Shown here: positions 1-5,592 of the stretch, one piece after another
How positions within the stretch are numbered: the first letter of the stretch is position 1
Layout: each line of letters starts with the position of its first letter
NCBI GenBank assembly: GCA_020442095.1
Contig: JAGRKY010000014.1
Location: 1-8,587 of the forward strand
DNA from: Bauldia sp.
GTDB lineage: Bacteria > Pseudomonadota > Alphaproteobacteria > Rhizobiales > Kaistiaceae
DNA: 8,587 bases
Reading direction: 5' to 3'
Program-made: the position numbers and the translations under genes
Notes under the pieces: generated by a model
What the model saw: the letters and a program-made list of their open reading frames with translations, nothing else
The model's database searches: none
What the model was told of the DNA's origin: nothing

Positions 1-752
1 GGCTTCGCCTCGATCGCGTCGACGCGATAGCCGTTCGACTTCAGCGCGGCCTCGATGCGGCGCGCCATGCCTTCCCCGGGGATGTCGAGGCGGCCGATCT
101 TGTCGCCCTCGTAGTTGACGACGCGGGAGAGGAACTGGGCGCCTTCCGGCGTTTCGAGGGTCACCGCCACCGACCAGTATTCCTGGGGGACGAAGGTCTC
201 GATCTCGTTCTCGCGGTCGCAGACGAGGCGGAGCGCGACCGACTGGACGCGGCCGGCCGAGCGGGCGCCCGGCAGTTTCCGCCACAGCACCGGCGACAGC
301 GTGAAGCCGACCAGGTAGTCGAGGGCGCGCCGGGCGAGATAGGCGTCGACGAGGTCGGCGTCGATCTGGCGCGGGTGGCTCATCGCGTCGAGCACCGCGT
401 CCCTGGTGATGGCGTTGAAGACCACCCGCTCGACCGGCTGGCCCTTGAGCGCCTTCTTGGCCTTCAGCACCTCCAGGACGTGCCAGGAGATCGCCTCGCC
501 CTCGCGATCCGGGTCGGTGGCGAGAATCAGCCGGTCGGCATCCTTCACCGCCTTGGCGATGTCGGCGAGTCGCTTGCTGGACTTGCCGTCGACCGCCCAG
601 CGCATGGCAAAGTCTTCGTCGGGATCGACGGAGCCATCCTTGGACGGCAGGTCGCGAACATGCCCATAGGAAGCGATTACCTCGTAGTCGGAGCCGAGGT
701 ATTTGTTGATTGTTTTGGCTTTGGCGGGCGATTCGACGATGACGATATTCAT
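1..752 (-). CDS. topA: DNA topoisomerase I (type IA), N-terminal part, runs off the left edge
   Basis: This is the first 250 residues of type IA topoisomerase, which relaxes negatively supercoiled DNA by nicking one strand and passing the other. Translating the minus strand from the ATG at 752 gives the conserved opening MNIVIVESPAKAKTI, whose glutamate belongs to the TOPRIM site. The acidic TOPRIM signature DPDREGEAISWH follows at residues 80-91, and the conserved stretch LPGARSAGRVQSVALR lies near residues 173-188. The catalytic tyrosine falls near residue 320 in this family and is therefore outside the window. The start is fixed by alignment to the universal TopA N terminus; no strong Shine-Dalgarno is visible just upstream. 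Alphaproteobacteria commonly have dprA directly upstream on the same strand, as here, but a small antisense gene and about 260 bp of non-coding DNA intervene, so topA probably has its own promoter. Confidence 0.97.
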   Translation of the reverse strand, partial: MNIVIVESPAKAKTINKYLGSDYEVIASYGHVRDLPSKDGSVDPDEDFAMRWAVDGKSSKRLADIAKAVKDADRLILATDPDREGEAISWHVLEVLKAKKALKGQPVERVVFNAITRDAVLDAMSHPRQIDADLVDAYLARRALDYLVGFTLSPVLWRKLPGARSAGRVQSVALRLVCDRENEIETFVPQEYWSVAVTLETPEGAQFLSRVVNYEGDKIGRLDIPGEGMARRIEAALKSNGYRVDAIEAK

Positions 753-849
753 GGATGCCGTGACAAGGCTGGCTTTCTATTCGAAACGGTTAGGTGGGGT
801 CGTCGCGGCGGTATTTTTAGAGTGCCGACCAATCGACCGAGGCGGCGGG

Positions 850-878
850 ACAATCCGAAAATAGGTTCGGCCTGTCAA
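850..878 (-). promoter_or_regulatory. Possible topA promoter
   Basis: On the minus strand there is a perfect TTGACA (878-873). Seventeen bases further is GATTGT (855-850), which matches the -10 consensus only at three positions, including the key second A and final T. It lies about 100 bp upstream of the topA ATG inside the 753-1017 non-coding stretch. The -35 box is convincing and the -10 box is weak, so this is a suggestion only. Nothing else gene-like is visible between 753 and about 944. Confidence 0.3.
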
Positions 879-944
879 TCGACGCCGTCATAAACCCTCG
901 GCAAGGCGGGGTTCATCCGCGGCGAAATTGCCGGAGAGACAGCC

Positions 945-974
945 TTGCGCACACACTAACGCATTGGTTATACT
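945..974 (+). promoter_or_regulatory. Putative promoter of the 62-codon gene
   Basis: TTGCGC (945-950) and TATACT (969-974) are separated by 18 bp on the plus strand, placing a start near 981. The region is strikingly AT-rich compared with its surroundings. The -10 hexamer is good (five of six to TATAAT) and the -35 is moderate. It precedes the ATG at 1018 by a leader of about 37 bases. Confidence 0.4.
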
Positions 975-994
975 GTATGAATAATACAATTATT
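974..994 (+). promoter_or_regulatory. Overlapping dyads, possible operator
   Basis: Two perfect dyads overlap immediately downstream of the putative -10 box. They are TGTAT-N5-ATACA (974-988) and AATAAT-ACA-ATTATT (980-994). Their position over the expected transcription start is where a repressor would bind. AT-rich DNA forms short dyads easily, so chance is a real alternative. No known regulator is assigned. Confidence 0.3.
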
Positions 995-1017
995 AGTTGT
1001 AGTGAGGCAAAACAGGT

Positions 1018-1206
1018 ATGGCTTTGGAAGATGCTCCGTCCGGTGCGAATGCGGTGGATTCCGCCCGCTATATCGAAGCGATGGCAAGGGAGCTTCGCGT
1101 CATTGCATCGAGGTCCGGCCTCGGGTTTCTGGCGTTTCTCCTGCGGATGGTCGAGGACGATGCCGGCGCCGAGGCGCGACGGCAGGACGGCACGGCCGAT
1201 ACCTGA
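1018..1206 (+). CDS. Small conserved-looking hypothetical protein (62 aa)
   Basis: This 62-residue protein has no recognised domain. The middle, about residues 19-47 (YIEAMARELRVIASRSGLG then FLAFLLRMV), looks like two amphipathic helices with a short turn. That resembles small helical hypothetical proteins found in rhizobia, where an 'ELR-A-GL-LAYLL-M' pattern is familiar to me from memory. The tail is charged and probably disordered. The ATG at 1018 is preceded by AGG-containing sequence (GTGAGG about 10 bases upstream and CAGGT directly adjacent), and by an AT-rich promoter-like region. It ends only 4 bp before the stop of dprA, which is convergent. The 115-codon open frame on the opposite strand (1260-913) looks like its shadow. 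No cysteines, signal peptide or membrane segment are visible. Function unknown. Confidence 0.6.
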   Translation: MALEDAPSGANAVDSARYIEAMARELRVIASRSGLGFLAFLLRMVEDDAGAEARRQDGTADT

Positions 1207-1210
1207 CCGC

Positions 1211-2254
1211 CTAGACCAGCGACACGCGCTGCCCCGGGTGGCGCTCCAGCCTGCCGGCAAGCGCCAGTTCCAGCAGAACGAGGTGGACGGCGGCGGGCCG
1301 CGCGCCGGTGAAGCGGATGATCTCGTCCACTTCGACAGGCGTCGGCCCGAGCGCCGCGAGAATCGCCGCCCGTTCGTCGTCGGCGACCTCGGTCGGAGGA
1401 GGGCGTTCCTCAGGGGTGTCCTCGTCGATCTCCGGGGCGCCGGACGGGTACCGGTCGAGCATCGGTTCGAGTTCGGACAGGATGTCGTCGAGCCCGGTGA
1501 CCATCGTCGCGCCGTCCTTGATCAGGCGGTTGCTGCCGGCGGCGCGGGGGTCGAGGGGGGAACCCGGAACGGCGAAGACAAGCCGCCCCTGATCGGCGGC
1601 GCGGCGCGCGGTGATCAATGAACCCGAGCGGTAGGCCGCCTCGACGACCACGACGCCGAGAGCGATGCCGGAGATGATGCGGTTGCGGCGCGGGAAATCC
1701 CGCGCGCGGGGCACCCAGCCGAAGGGCATCTCGCTGATATGCGCGCCACCGGCGGCGACGATCCTGTCGGCGAGCTCGATGTTTTCCTGCGGATAGAGCT
1801 GGTCGAGGCCGCCGGCGAGCACGGCAATGGTTCCCGTATCGAGGGAGGCGAGGTGGACCGCGGCATCGATGCCGCGGGCGAGGCCGGAGGCGGTGGCATA
1901 ATCCGCCTGGCCGAGGCCGGCGGCGATCTGGGCAGCGAACTTGCGTCCGGCGACGGAGGCATTCCGCGACCCGACGATGGCGACGATCGGGCGCGACAGG
2001 ATCGCGGCATCGCCACGGACGGCGATCAGCGGCGGCGCATCGGCGATGTGCCGGAGCGACGGCGGGTAGTCGGCCTCGCCCATGGCGACGAGGCGCGCGC
2101 CGATCCGCGCCAGCCCGTCGCGTTCGCGTTCGGCATCCTCGACCGAGCAGAGCCGGATCCGCCGGCCGCCGCGCTCGGCGAGTTCCGGCACTGCGGCGAT
2201 GGCGGCGAGGCCGCTGCCGAAATGGTTGATCAATTCGCGGAAGGTGACCGGGCC
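1211..2254 (-). pseudogene. dprA: dprA, C-terminal fragment (disrupted by mobile element)
   Basis: This fragment holds about 347 residues of DprA/Smf, the protein that binds incoming single-stranded DNA and loads RecA during natural transformation. Numbering from the ATG at 2260, the Rossmann-like core is complete. It contains IVGSRNAS (95-102), [12 protein letters not shown] (125-136), [11 protein letters not shown] (188-198), [18 protein letters not shown] (204-221) and AVPG (230-233). A C-terminal winged-helix-like domain occupies roughly 290-349. What is missing is the start: the first ~27 residues of the N-terminal helical (SAM/HhH) domain lie 3.8 kb away at 6187-6107. Joining the pieces across the target duplication restores [13 protein letters not shown] and a 374-residue protein, a normal length for the family. 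An ATG at 2260-2258, donated by the element's end, is in frame with the fragment, but no Shine-Dalgarno is obvious. Whether a shortened protein is made is open. Confidence 0.93.
2247..2254. repeat. Left copy of 8-bp target-site duplication
   Basis: ACCGGGCC directly abuts the left inverted repeat and is identical to 6099-6106. Eight base pairs is the duplication length known for IS1595-family elements. Both copies derive from dprA codons for Gly-Pro-Val. Confidence 0.93.
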
Positions 2255-2280
2255 CGGCATTAGGTAGCAAACGCACCAAG
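2255..2280 (+). repeat. Left terminal inverted repeat
   Basis: It begins CGGCATTAGGTAGCAA, which is the exact reverse complement of the last 16 bases of the element. Two mismatches follow (AC here, GA in the right end), and then GCACCAAG matches again, giving 24 of 26 identical positions. The stop codon of the excalibur gene begins within two bases of its inner edge. Confidence 0.95.
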
Positions 2281-2281
2281 C

Positions 2282-2581
2282 CTAGCGCGGGCACCCAGTG
2301 ACCTTTCGGCAATCAGGCTTGTTGTGTTCCTGCGGCGGCGACCGCTCGCAGCCGATTCCGTTGTGATCGCGATCAAGTTCGTAGTCGTCAGGACCGATCA
2401 CCAAGACGCGGCCTGAGTAGATCGGGCCATTGCCCCAAGTCTCCTGATCCGGTGGCGGGATGCAGTCGGCATCGCTCGCTACCGCGATGCAGGGCTCATA
2501 GCTCGGATGACAGGCGCTTGCGGCGACCGCAGGGCTGGCGGCGAAGATCAGGGCGGCGGCAACAGCGTGGGCAATCATCAT
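2282..2581 (-). CDS. Secreted excalibur-type (calcium-binding-like) protein
   Basis: The 99-residue product starts with a signal peptide: a hydrophobic run at residues 7-20 ending AVA|AS, a plausible signal-peptidase I site. The mature part contains DDYELDRDHNGIGCE (residues 65-79). This matches the excalibur motif (DxDxDGxxCE), with asparagine in place of the third aspartate. The family is thought to bind calcium in an extracellular, EF-hand-like loop. Six cysteines (24, 31, 40, 78, 91, 97) could form three disulfides in the periplasm. I chose the ATG at 2581 because GGAG (2595-2592) lies 10 bases upstream. An in-frame TTG at 2599 would add six residues but places that GGAG inside the gene. 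It is the last gene of the left cargo operon, 34 bp after the membrane-protein gene, and it runs up to the element's end. Its biological role is unknown. Confidence 0.8.
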   Translation of the reverse strand: MMIAHAVAAALIFAASPAVAASACHPSYEPCIAVASDADCIPPPDQETWGNGPIYSGRVLVIGPDDYELDRDHNGIGCERSPPQEHNKPDCRKVTGCPR

Positions 2582-2615
2582 GGTGGCAAAGCTCCACAAA
2601 AGGAAGGCGCGGATG

Positions 2616-3548
2616 CTAGGCGCTTTCGGACGGGTGTGGCGGGATGTCTGCCGGGTCTTCTACGCGGGTGTAATTGTATTGGTCACCGCCTCGAATTTCC
2701 CAACCCTCAGCGCTGGGCTTGAAGCAAGCGAGAAAGCCGGTGATGTAGTGAGTTCCAAAGGGGTCGGAGAAGCGAACGAAGCCCTGAAGAAAAAGTCGGC
2801 GTTCCCGCCATGCGTCCTTCTCCAACATCCGATTTATGTCCGCGACGTTCGGAAGATAGGCGCGCAGTTTATGGGGAGCGCCGACGGCGGAGACTATTCC
2901 AGTCGGCTGCATGCGACCGCGATCAACCATAGGGTCCAACGGCGGTGGGGCGTCCGAGAGCCCTTCCACAATCGGGTAGCTTTCGTTGATTTCATGCAGG
3001 AGAGCCGGCGTGCGGCCGTAGTTGGTGAACTGAAACGCGAAGCGCTTTCCCGCGAACCGCATACTGCCATCGCCCTGCATGCCAATGCCGGGTTCGGTTA
3101 TCTCAAGGAAGACGAATGGCCGTTCCGCGCCGATGTAGGCGGAGAATTGGCGCGTGGTCGCGGCGGCGGTTTCTTCGGCGATGTCGGCTTGCCGCTTCGT
3201 TTCTTTCAATACAGCGGCAGCAGCCCTGCCGGCCTTCCAGGCTTCAACGAGAGTGCCGCCAACGAGCGCAACGCCAAGAGCCGTCGCAACAAGCATCCAG
3301 AAAGCCCATTCCGCCATATCCTCTTGGGCGCGAAGATCGCGCTTGGCGCGCTTGTCTGCGCGTTTGGCTTTCAGGTTGTCCGCCTCTCTCTTCGGCGGGG
3401 CTGGCCTTATCTCGTCTTCATGAGTGGCGGCCTGATAAGTGCTGGCGGCTTCGTGCTGATGATTGTTTAGGCCGGCGAGTGCCAGCCCAATAACAACAAC
3501 TAGTCCGACTCCAATCGGAGGGTGTGACAGCCAAGCGCGCGCAAGCAT
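2616..3548 (-). CDS. Two-pass membrane protein with coiled coil and soluble C-terminal domain
   Basis: This is a 310-residue protein of unknown function. Its layout is a membrane segment at residues 12-27 (IGVGLVVVIGLALAGL), a highly charged linker at 46-76 rich in Lys, Arg and Glu, and a second membrane segment at 80-100. A helical, probably coiled-coil stretch follows at 101-133 (alanine-, glutamate- and lysine-rich), then a soluble domain of mixed strand character at 134-285. That domain carries FTNYGRTPA (174-182) and FSDPFGTHYITGFLACF (260-276). The 'N-G-TPA ... FG--H---F' pattern is one I associate with a widespread family of uncharacterised alphaproteobacterial membrane proteins. The longer reading from 3713 would overlap DUF6471 out of frame for over 200 bases, so I start at the ATG at 3548. 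This overlaps the DUF6471 gene by 49 nt and suggests translational coupling. No strong Shine-Dalgarno is visible. Partnership with the downstream secreted protein is inferred from operon order only. Confidence 0.78.
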   Translation of the reverse strand: MLARAWLSHPPIGVGLVVVIGLALAGLNNHQHEAASTYQAATHEDEIRPAPPKREADNLKAKRADKRAKRDLRAQEDMAEWAFWMLVATALGVALVGGTLVEAWKAGRAAAAVLKETKRQADIAEETAAATTRQFSAYIGAERPFVFLEITEPGIGMQGDGSMRFAGKRFAFQFTNYGRTPALLHEINESYPIVEGLSDAPPPLDPMVDRGRMQPTGIVSAVGAPHKLRAYLPNVADINRMLEKDAWRERRLFLQGFVRFSDPFGTHYITGFLACFKPSAEGWEIRGGDQYNYTRVEDPADIPPHPSESA

Positions 3549-3730
3549 TGCACGAAGAATACAGCGGAGAAGCCACCCCGCGCCACCTTGTTCCTGATGT
3601 TGACGGCGGAGTCCTTCACGCCCATCTCGCCAAGCTTTTCGGCCAACTGCTCGTAGGAAACCCCGCGCCTGGTCATCTCGGCCCGTAGGAGACCCTTCAC
3701 CAGATTGACCCATTCGTTGTCGGATTTCAT
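3500..3730 (-). CDS. DUF6471-like small helix-turn-helix protein, candidate repressor
   Basis: The 76-residue product begins MKSDNEWVNLVKGLLRAEMT and continues SYEQLAEKLGEMGVKDSAVN (25-44) and IRNKVARGGFSAVFFVQCLR (45-64). This is the pattern of the DUF6471 family. Its 'YEQLAEKLG ... NIRNKVARGGFS' section reads like the recognition region of a Cro/XRE-type fold. The start at 3730 is supported by GAGGA about five bases upstream and by the family's usual N terminus; the upstream in-frame ATG at 3871 would run through the promoter region. It is the first gene of the left cargo operon and is transcribed divergently from the transposase. The intervening 107 bp carry overlapping promoters with repeated dyads, so the natural guess is that it controls both directions. 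DNA binding is inferred from fold-like sequence and context, not demonstrated for the family as far as I know. Confidence 0.8.
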   Translation of the reverse strand: MKSDNEWVNLVKGLLRAEMTRRGVSYEQLAEKLGEMGVKDSAVNIRNKVARGGFSAVFFVQCLRALGCHTLRLESD

Positions 3731-3757
3731 GGCATCCTCGCTTCGGTTACGGACGCC

Positions 3758-3786
3758 ATCATATTCGTTACGAATGCCATTGACAA
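3758..3786 (-). promoter_or_regulatory. Promoter of the left cargo operon (DUF6471 side)
   Basis: On the minus strand TTGTCA (3786-3781) and TATGAT (3763-3758) are separated by exactly 17 bp, each matching five of six consensus bases. Transcription should begin near 3751, leaving a leader of about 20 bases before the DUF6471 ATG at 3730. The dyad ATTCGTTACGAAT occupies much of the spacer, an arrangement typical of repressible promoters. Confidence 0.65.
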
Positions 3787-3808
3787 CGAACCATCGCGCC
3801 TCCATATT
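3780..3808 (+). promoter_or_regulatory. Promoter of the transposase gene
   Basis: On the plus strand a perfect TTGACA (3780-3785) and CATATT (3803-3808) are separated by 17 bp. The -10 box matches four of six bases. The start should fall near 3815, about 22 bases before the ATG. The -35 box overlaps the -35 box of the divergent promoter by five bases, so two polymerases could not occupy both at once. Confidence 0.55.
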
Positions 3809-3837
3809 CGTTACTACAGTAACGGATTTGATGGCAA

Positions 3838-4797
3838 ATGGCCCAACACTTTCTCCTATCAGCAAAGGCACGGACGCTCTCTCTGCGTTCGATCTTCGCT
3901 GGCGGCGAGGAAAAGGCCTATGCCACGTTCCGCGAACTCCGCTGGCCTGAGACCGACGGCGAGGCTGTTTGCCCGCACTGCCGTTGCCTCGACAGCTACG
4001 AGATTTCGACGCGCCGCAAGTTCAAGTGCGCCGCCTGCCATCGCCAGTACAGCGTCACCAGCGGGACCATCTTCGCCTCGCGCAAGATGTCCTTCACCGA
4101 CCTGTTGGCCGCCATCTGCATCGTCATGAACGCTGCCAAGGGCATTTCGGCCTTGCAGCTCTCCCGCGATCTCGATTGCCAGCACAAGACGGCATTCGTC
4201 CTGGCTCATAAGATCAGGGAAGCCATCGCCGCTGAGACGGCGGACGCCAGCGTGTCGGGTGAGGCCGAGATCGACGGGTCATACTTCGGCGGCCACATTC
4301 GGCCTGAGAACCGCAAGGTTGACCGGATCGACCGTCGCCTTGCGGAGCACCAGACCGGCAAGCGCCGCGTCGTCATCGCCATTCGCCAGCGCAAGGGCCG
4401 GACGCTCACCTTCGTCCGTCCGACCGAAGCGCAAGGCGTCGAAATCGCCCGTGAGCGGATCACGCGCGGCACGCGCCTCTTTGCCGACGAAGCGGCCCAT
4501 TGGGACGTGCTTCACGGTTCGTTCGACACGTATCGGATCAATCACAGCGAAGCCTACTCGGAAGACGGAATCTCGACGAACCAAGTCGAGTCCTACTTCT
4601 CACGGCTTCGCCGCATGGTCGCAGGACAGCATCATGGCGTCAGCCCCCGCTACCTCCACCAGTACGCGGCGCATGCGGCGTGGATGGAAGATCATCGTCG
4701 GCTCGACAACGGCTCTCTCACGCGCCGTGCGCTCGGTTTGGCGCTCGCTCACCCGGTCAGCCGGGAGTGGAAAGGGTATTGGCAGCGAGGGGCGTAG
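3838..4797 (+). CDS. IS1595-family transposase (ISXO2-like DDE)
   Basis: This 319-residue protein catalyses cut and rejoining of the element's ends. It opens MAQHFLLSAKARTLSL, the usual start of this family, which fixes the ATG at 3838 despite a weak Shine-Dalgarno. An N-terminal zinc ribbon uses C45-P-H-C48 and C64-A-A-C67. A helical DNA-binding section with the family pattern 'KGISALQLSRDLDCQHKTAF' follows at 101-120. The catalytic ISXO2 domain carries EIDGSYFGG (D146), LFADEAAHWDVL (D217) and STNQVESYFSRLRR (E251), a complete DDE set. Its length is normal for the family and no frameshift is seen, so it looks active. It sits in the middle of the element and is transcribed away from the DUF6471 operon across a shared control region. 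Confidence 0.96.
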   Translation: MAQHFLLSAKARTLSLRSIFAGGEEKAYATFRELRWPETDGEAVCPHCRCLDSYEISTRRKFKCAACHRQYSVTSGTIFASRKMSFTDLLAAICIVMNAAKGISALQLSRDLDCQHKTAFVLAHKIREAIAAETADASVSGEAEIDGSYFGGHIRPENRKVDRIDRRLAEHQTGKRRVVIAIRQRKGRTLTFVRPTEAQGVEIARERITRGTRLFADEAAHWDVLHGSFDTYRINHSEAYSEDGISTNQVESYFSRLRRMVAGQHHGVSPRYLHQYAAHAAWMEDHRRLDNGSLTRRALGLALAHPVSREWKGYWQRGA

Positions 4798-4832
4798 GTT
4801 GCCATTGGGCGACAACGTCTCCGAATATGCGC

Positions 4833-4858
4833 GGCCGGGACAGTTTAGTCTTCCGGCC
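4833..4858. terminator. Stem-loop between convergent genes, possible bidirectional terminator
   Basis: GGCCGG (4833-4838) pairs with CCGGCC (4853-4858). A G-T and an A-T pair extend the stem to eight, and the loop is 10 bases. It follows the transposase stop by about 35 bp and contains the stop codon of the convergent 101-codon gene in its loop. No T-run follows on either strand, so classical Rho-independent termination is uncertain. Confidence 0.35.
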
Positions 4859-5150
4859 TTGCCCTTAAAGCGAGATTGAGTTCGCCCAAGCCCTTCGTCA
4901 GAAATTCGCGGACATAGTGGCTCAACCTATCGTTCACGAAGCCGGGCGGCATCGATTCCTTCACGCTCTCTGAAACGCCGTCGATATCGTCGAGCATCCG
5001 CGCCGCAACCCCTTCAGGAAACGTTTGAGCGTGGCTCGCAAACAGTTTCACAACCAAGAACTCAAGCGCGAGGATTCGCCCTGCAAAGTCGACCAACGCT
5101 TCGTCGAGCGGGGACTGTTCTGGCGCGTCATTTGGAGGGATTTCCGTCAT
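4845..5150 (-). CDS. Hypothetical cargo protein (101 aa), acidic and helical
   Basis: The 101-residue product has no recognised domain. After an acidic, proline-containing start (MTEIPPNDAPEQSPLDEAL), residues 17-45 form a hydrophobic, probably buried helix (DFAGRILALEFLVVKLFAS). The rest is predicted helical with scattered acidic residues. The 'ALEFLV-KLFAS' section resembles small uncharacterised rhizobial proteins. There is no signal peptide, and the hydrophobic stretch is too interrupted for a confident membrane segment. It is the last of three minus-strand genes on the right side of the element and is convergent with the transposase. Its ATG (5150-5148) shares bases with the ATG of a plus-strand reading frame. 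The Shine-Dalgarno is weak (GAGA about 10 bases upstream). Function unknown. Confidence 0.6.
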   Translation of the reverse strand: MTEIPPNDAPEQSPLDEALVDFAGRILALEFLVVKLFASHAQTFPEGVAARMLDDIDGVSESVKESMPPGFVNDRLSHYVREFLTKGLGELNLALRARPED

Positions 5151-5376
5151 GTCAGCGCGTTCTCTATCGGCTGCGGAGTGGCGTCTCCTGCCACTCTCTG
5201 AGTGGACCTTCTATCCGTCCAAAGACGACGGATATGTCATCGTCGGCGCCTATGAGGCGCGCGGCAGCTTGCGCTATAGCAAGGTGTTGTCCTCAGACCT
5301 CGCGAACGATTGTGCCACTCTCGACGATTATGAGCGTGCCGTCGTCCCGGTCCTGGACAGGGGAGCCATCGCCTAG
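5149..5376 (+). CDS. Possible small cargo protein (75 aa)
   Basis: A 75-codon plus-strand frame with an excellent Shine-Dalgarno, GGAGGGA at 5134-5140, eight bases before its ATG. The product, beginning MSARSLSAAEWRLLPLSEW and containing YVIVGAYEARGSLRYSKV, has a believable globular composition but matches no family I know. It starts on the same CATG as the 101-codon minus-strand gene, and its last 84 bases overlap the 76-codon minus-strand gene antisense. The ribosome site favours it, while the double overlap with two plausible genes argues against it. It remains a candidate. Confidence 0.4.
   Translation: MSARSLSAAEWRLLPLSEWTFYPSKDDGYVIVGAYEARGSLRYSKVLSSDLANDCATLDDYERAVVPVLDRGAIA
5176..5205. 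other. Mutually exclusive hairpins
   Basis: GAGTGGC (5176-5182) is the perfect complement of GCCACTC (5190-5196). CCACTC (5191-5196) is also the perfect complement of GAGTGG (5200-5205) across a three-base loop. The middle segment can therefore pair with either neighbour, as in attenuator-like switches. It lies inside codons 10-19 of the plus-strand frame and 25-55 bases upstream of the minus-strand 101-codon gene. It could simply reflect the repeated Glu-Trp codons. Confidence 0.35.
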
Positions 5377-5523
5377 GGTGAAGCGCTTCCGCCCCTTGAG
5401 ATACTGAATTGGCTGGTTGATTGGCTCAAACGAGGCGTATTGCTGATACTCAAGGATGGCATAGAGGTTGCCGTCCTCATCCTTGGCGTCGAACTCCCTA
5501 ACGAGCTTTTCTGTCATTTCCAT
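5293..5523 (-). CDS. Conserved-type hypothetical cargo protein (76 aa)
   Basis: The 76-residue product contains KLVREFDAKDEDGNLYAILE (6-25) and ends with DGTLIIVESGTIVREV. This 'DADGN-Y-I-E ... D-G ... I-ETG-I' pattern belongs to a group of small beta-rich hypothetical proteins common in rhizobia and often near mobile DNA, by my recollection of such sequences. No catalytic motif, signal peptide or membrane segment is visible. The ATG at 5523 is preceded by GGGAG (5536-5532), eight bases away, a good ribosome site. It lies 69 bp after the 145-codon gene on the same strand and probably shares its transcript. The 69-bp gap (5524-5592) contains no convincing promoter. Role unknown. Confidence 0.65.
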   Translation of the reverse strand: MEMTEKLVREFDAKDEDGNLYAILEYQQYASFEPINQPIQYLKGRKRFTLGDGSPVQDRDDGTLIIVESGTIVREV

Positions 5524-5592
5524 CGGCGTGCTCTCCCGGCGTTTGACAACCGCCAGTATGCCATAGTCCCGTCAATATGCCGATTAGTCCTC

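Larger units (their letters stand above)
3742..3827. promoter_or_regulatory. Repeated operator-like dyads in the divergent control region
   Basis: Three related sites are visible. Site 1 is TTCGGTTACGGACGCCAT (3742-3759). Site 2 is ATTCGTTACGAATGCCAT (3763-3780), identical to site 1 at 13 of 18 positions and containing the perfect dyad ATTCG-TTA-CGAAT. Site 3 is CGTTAC-TACA-GTAACG (3809-3824), extendable to a nine-base arm with one mismatch. The GTTAC cores sit 21 and 43 bp apart, close to two and four helical turns, so they face the same side of the DNA. Site 1 covers the cargo-operon start, site 2 its spacer, and site 3 the expected transposase start. The likely ligand is the neighbouring DUF6471 protein, by inference. 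Confidence 0.6.

Noticed and set aside
893..913. AACCC ... GGGTT dyad upstream of topA
   Set aside because: The stem is only five bases with an 11-base loop and no T-run. It does not sit at the end of any gene, so it is not called a terminator.
913..1260. 115-codon minus-strand open frame
   Set aside because: It covers the 62-codon gene and its promoter region in antisense, overlaps the dprA end out of frame, and has an arginine/proline-rich composition typical of shadow frames.
2580..3470. 296-codon open frame on the plus strand
   Set aside because: It is antisense to the membrane-protein gene, which shows coherent membrane, coiled-coil and family-like features. The plus product has no recognisable domain order and no good context.
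5541..5580. TTGACA on the plus strand in the gap between the 76- and 145-codon genes, with repeated TATGCC
   Set aside because: No -10 box at proper spacing and no plus-strand gene downstream; the repeats are short enough to be chance.
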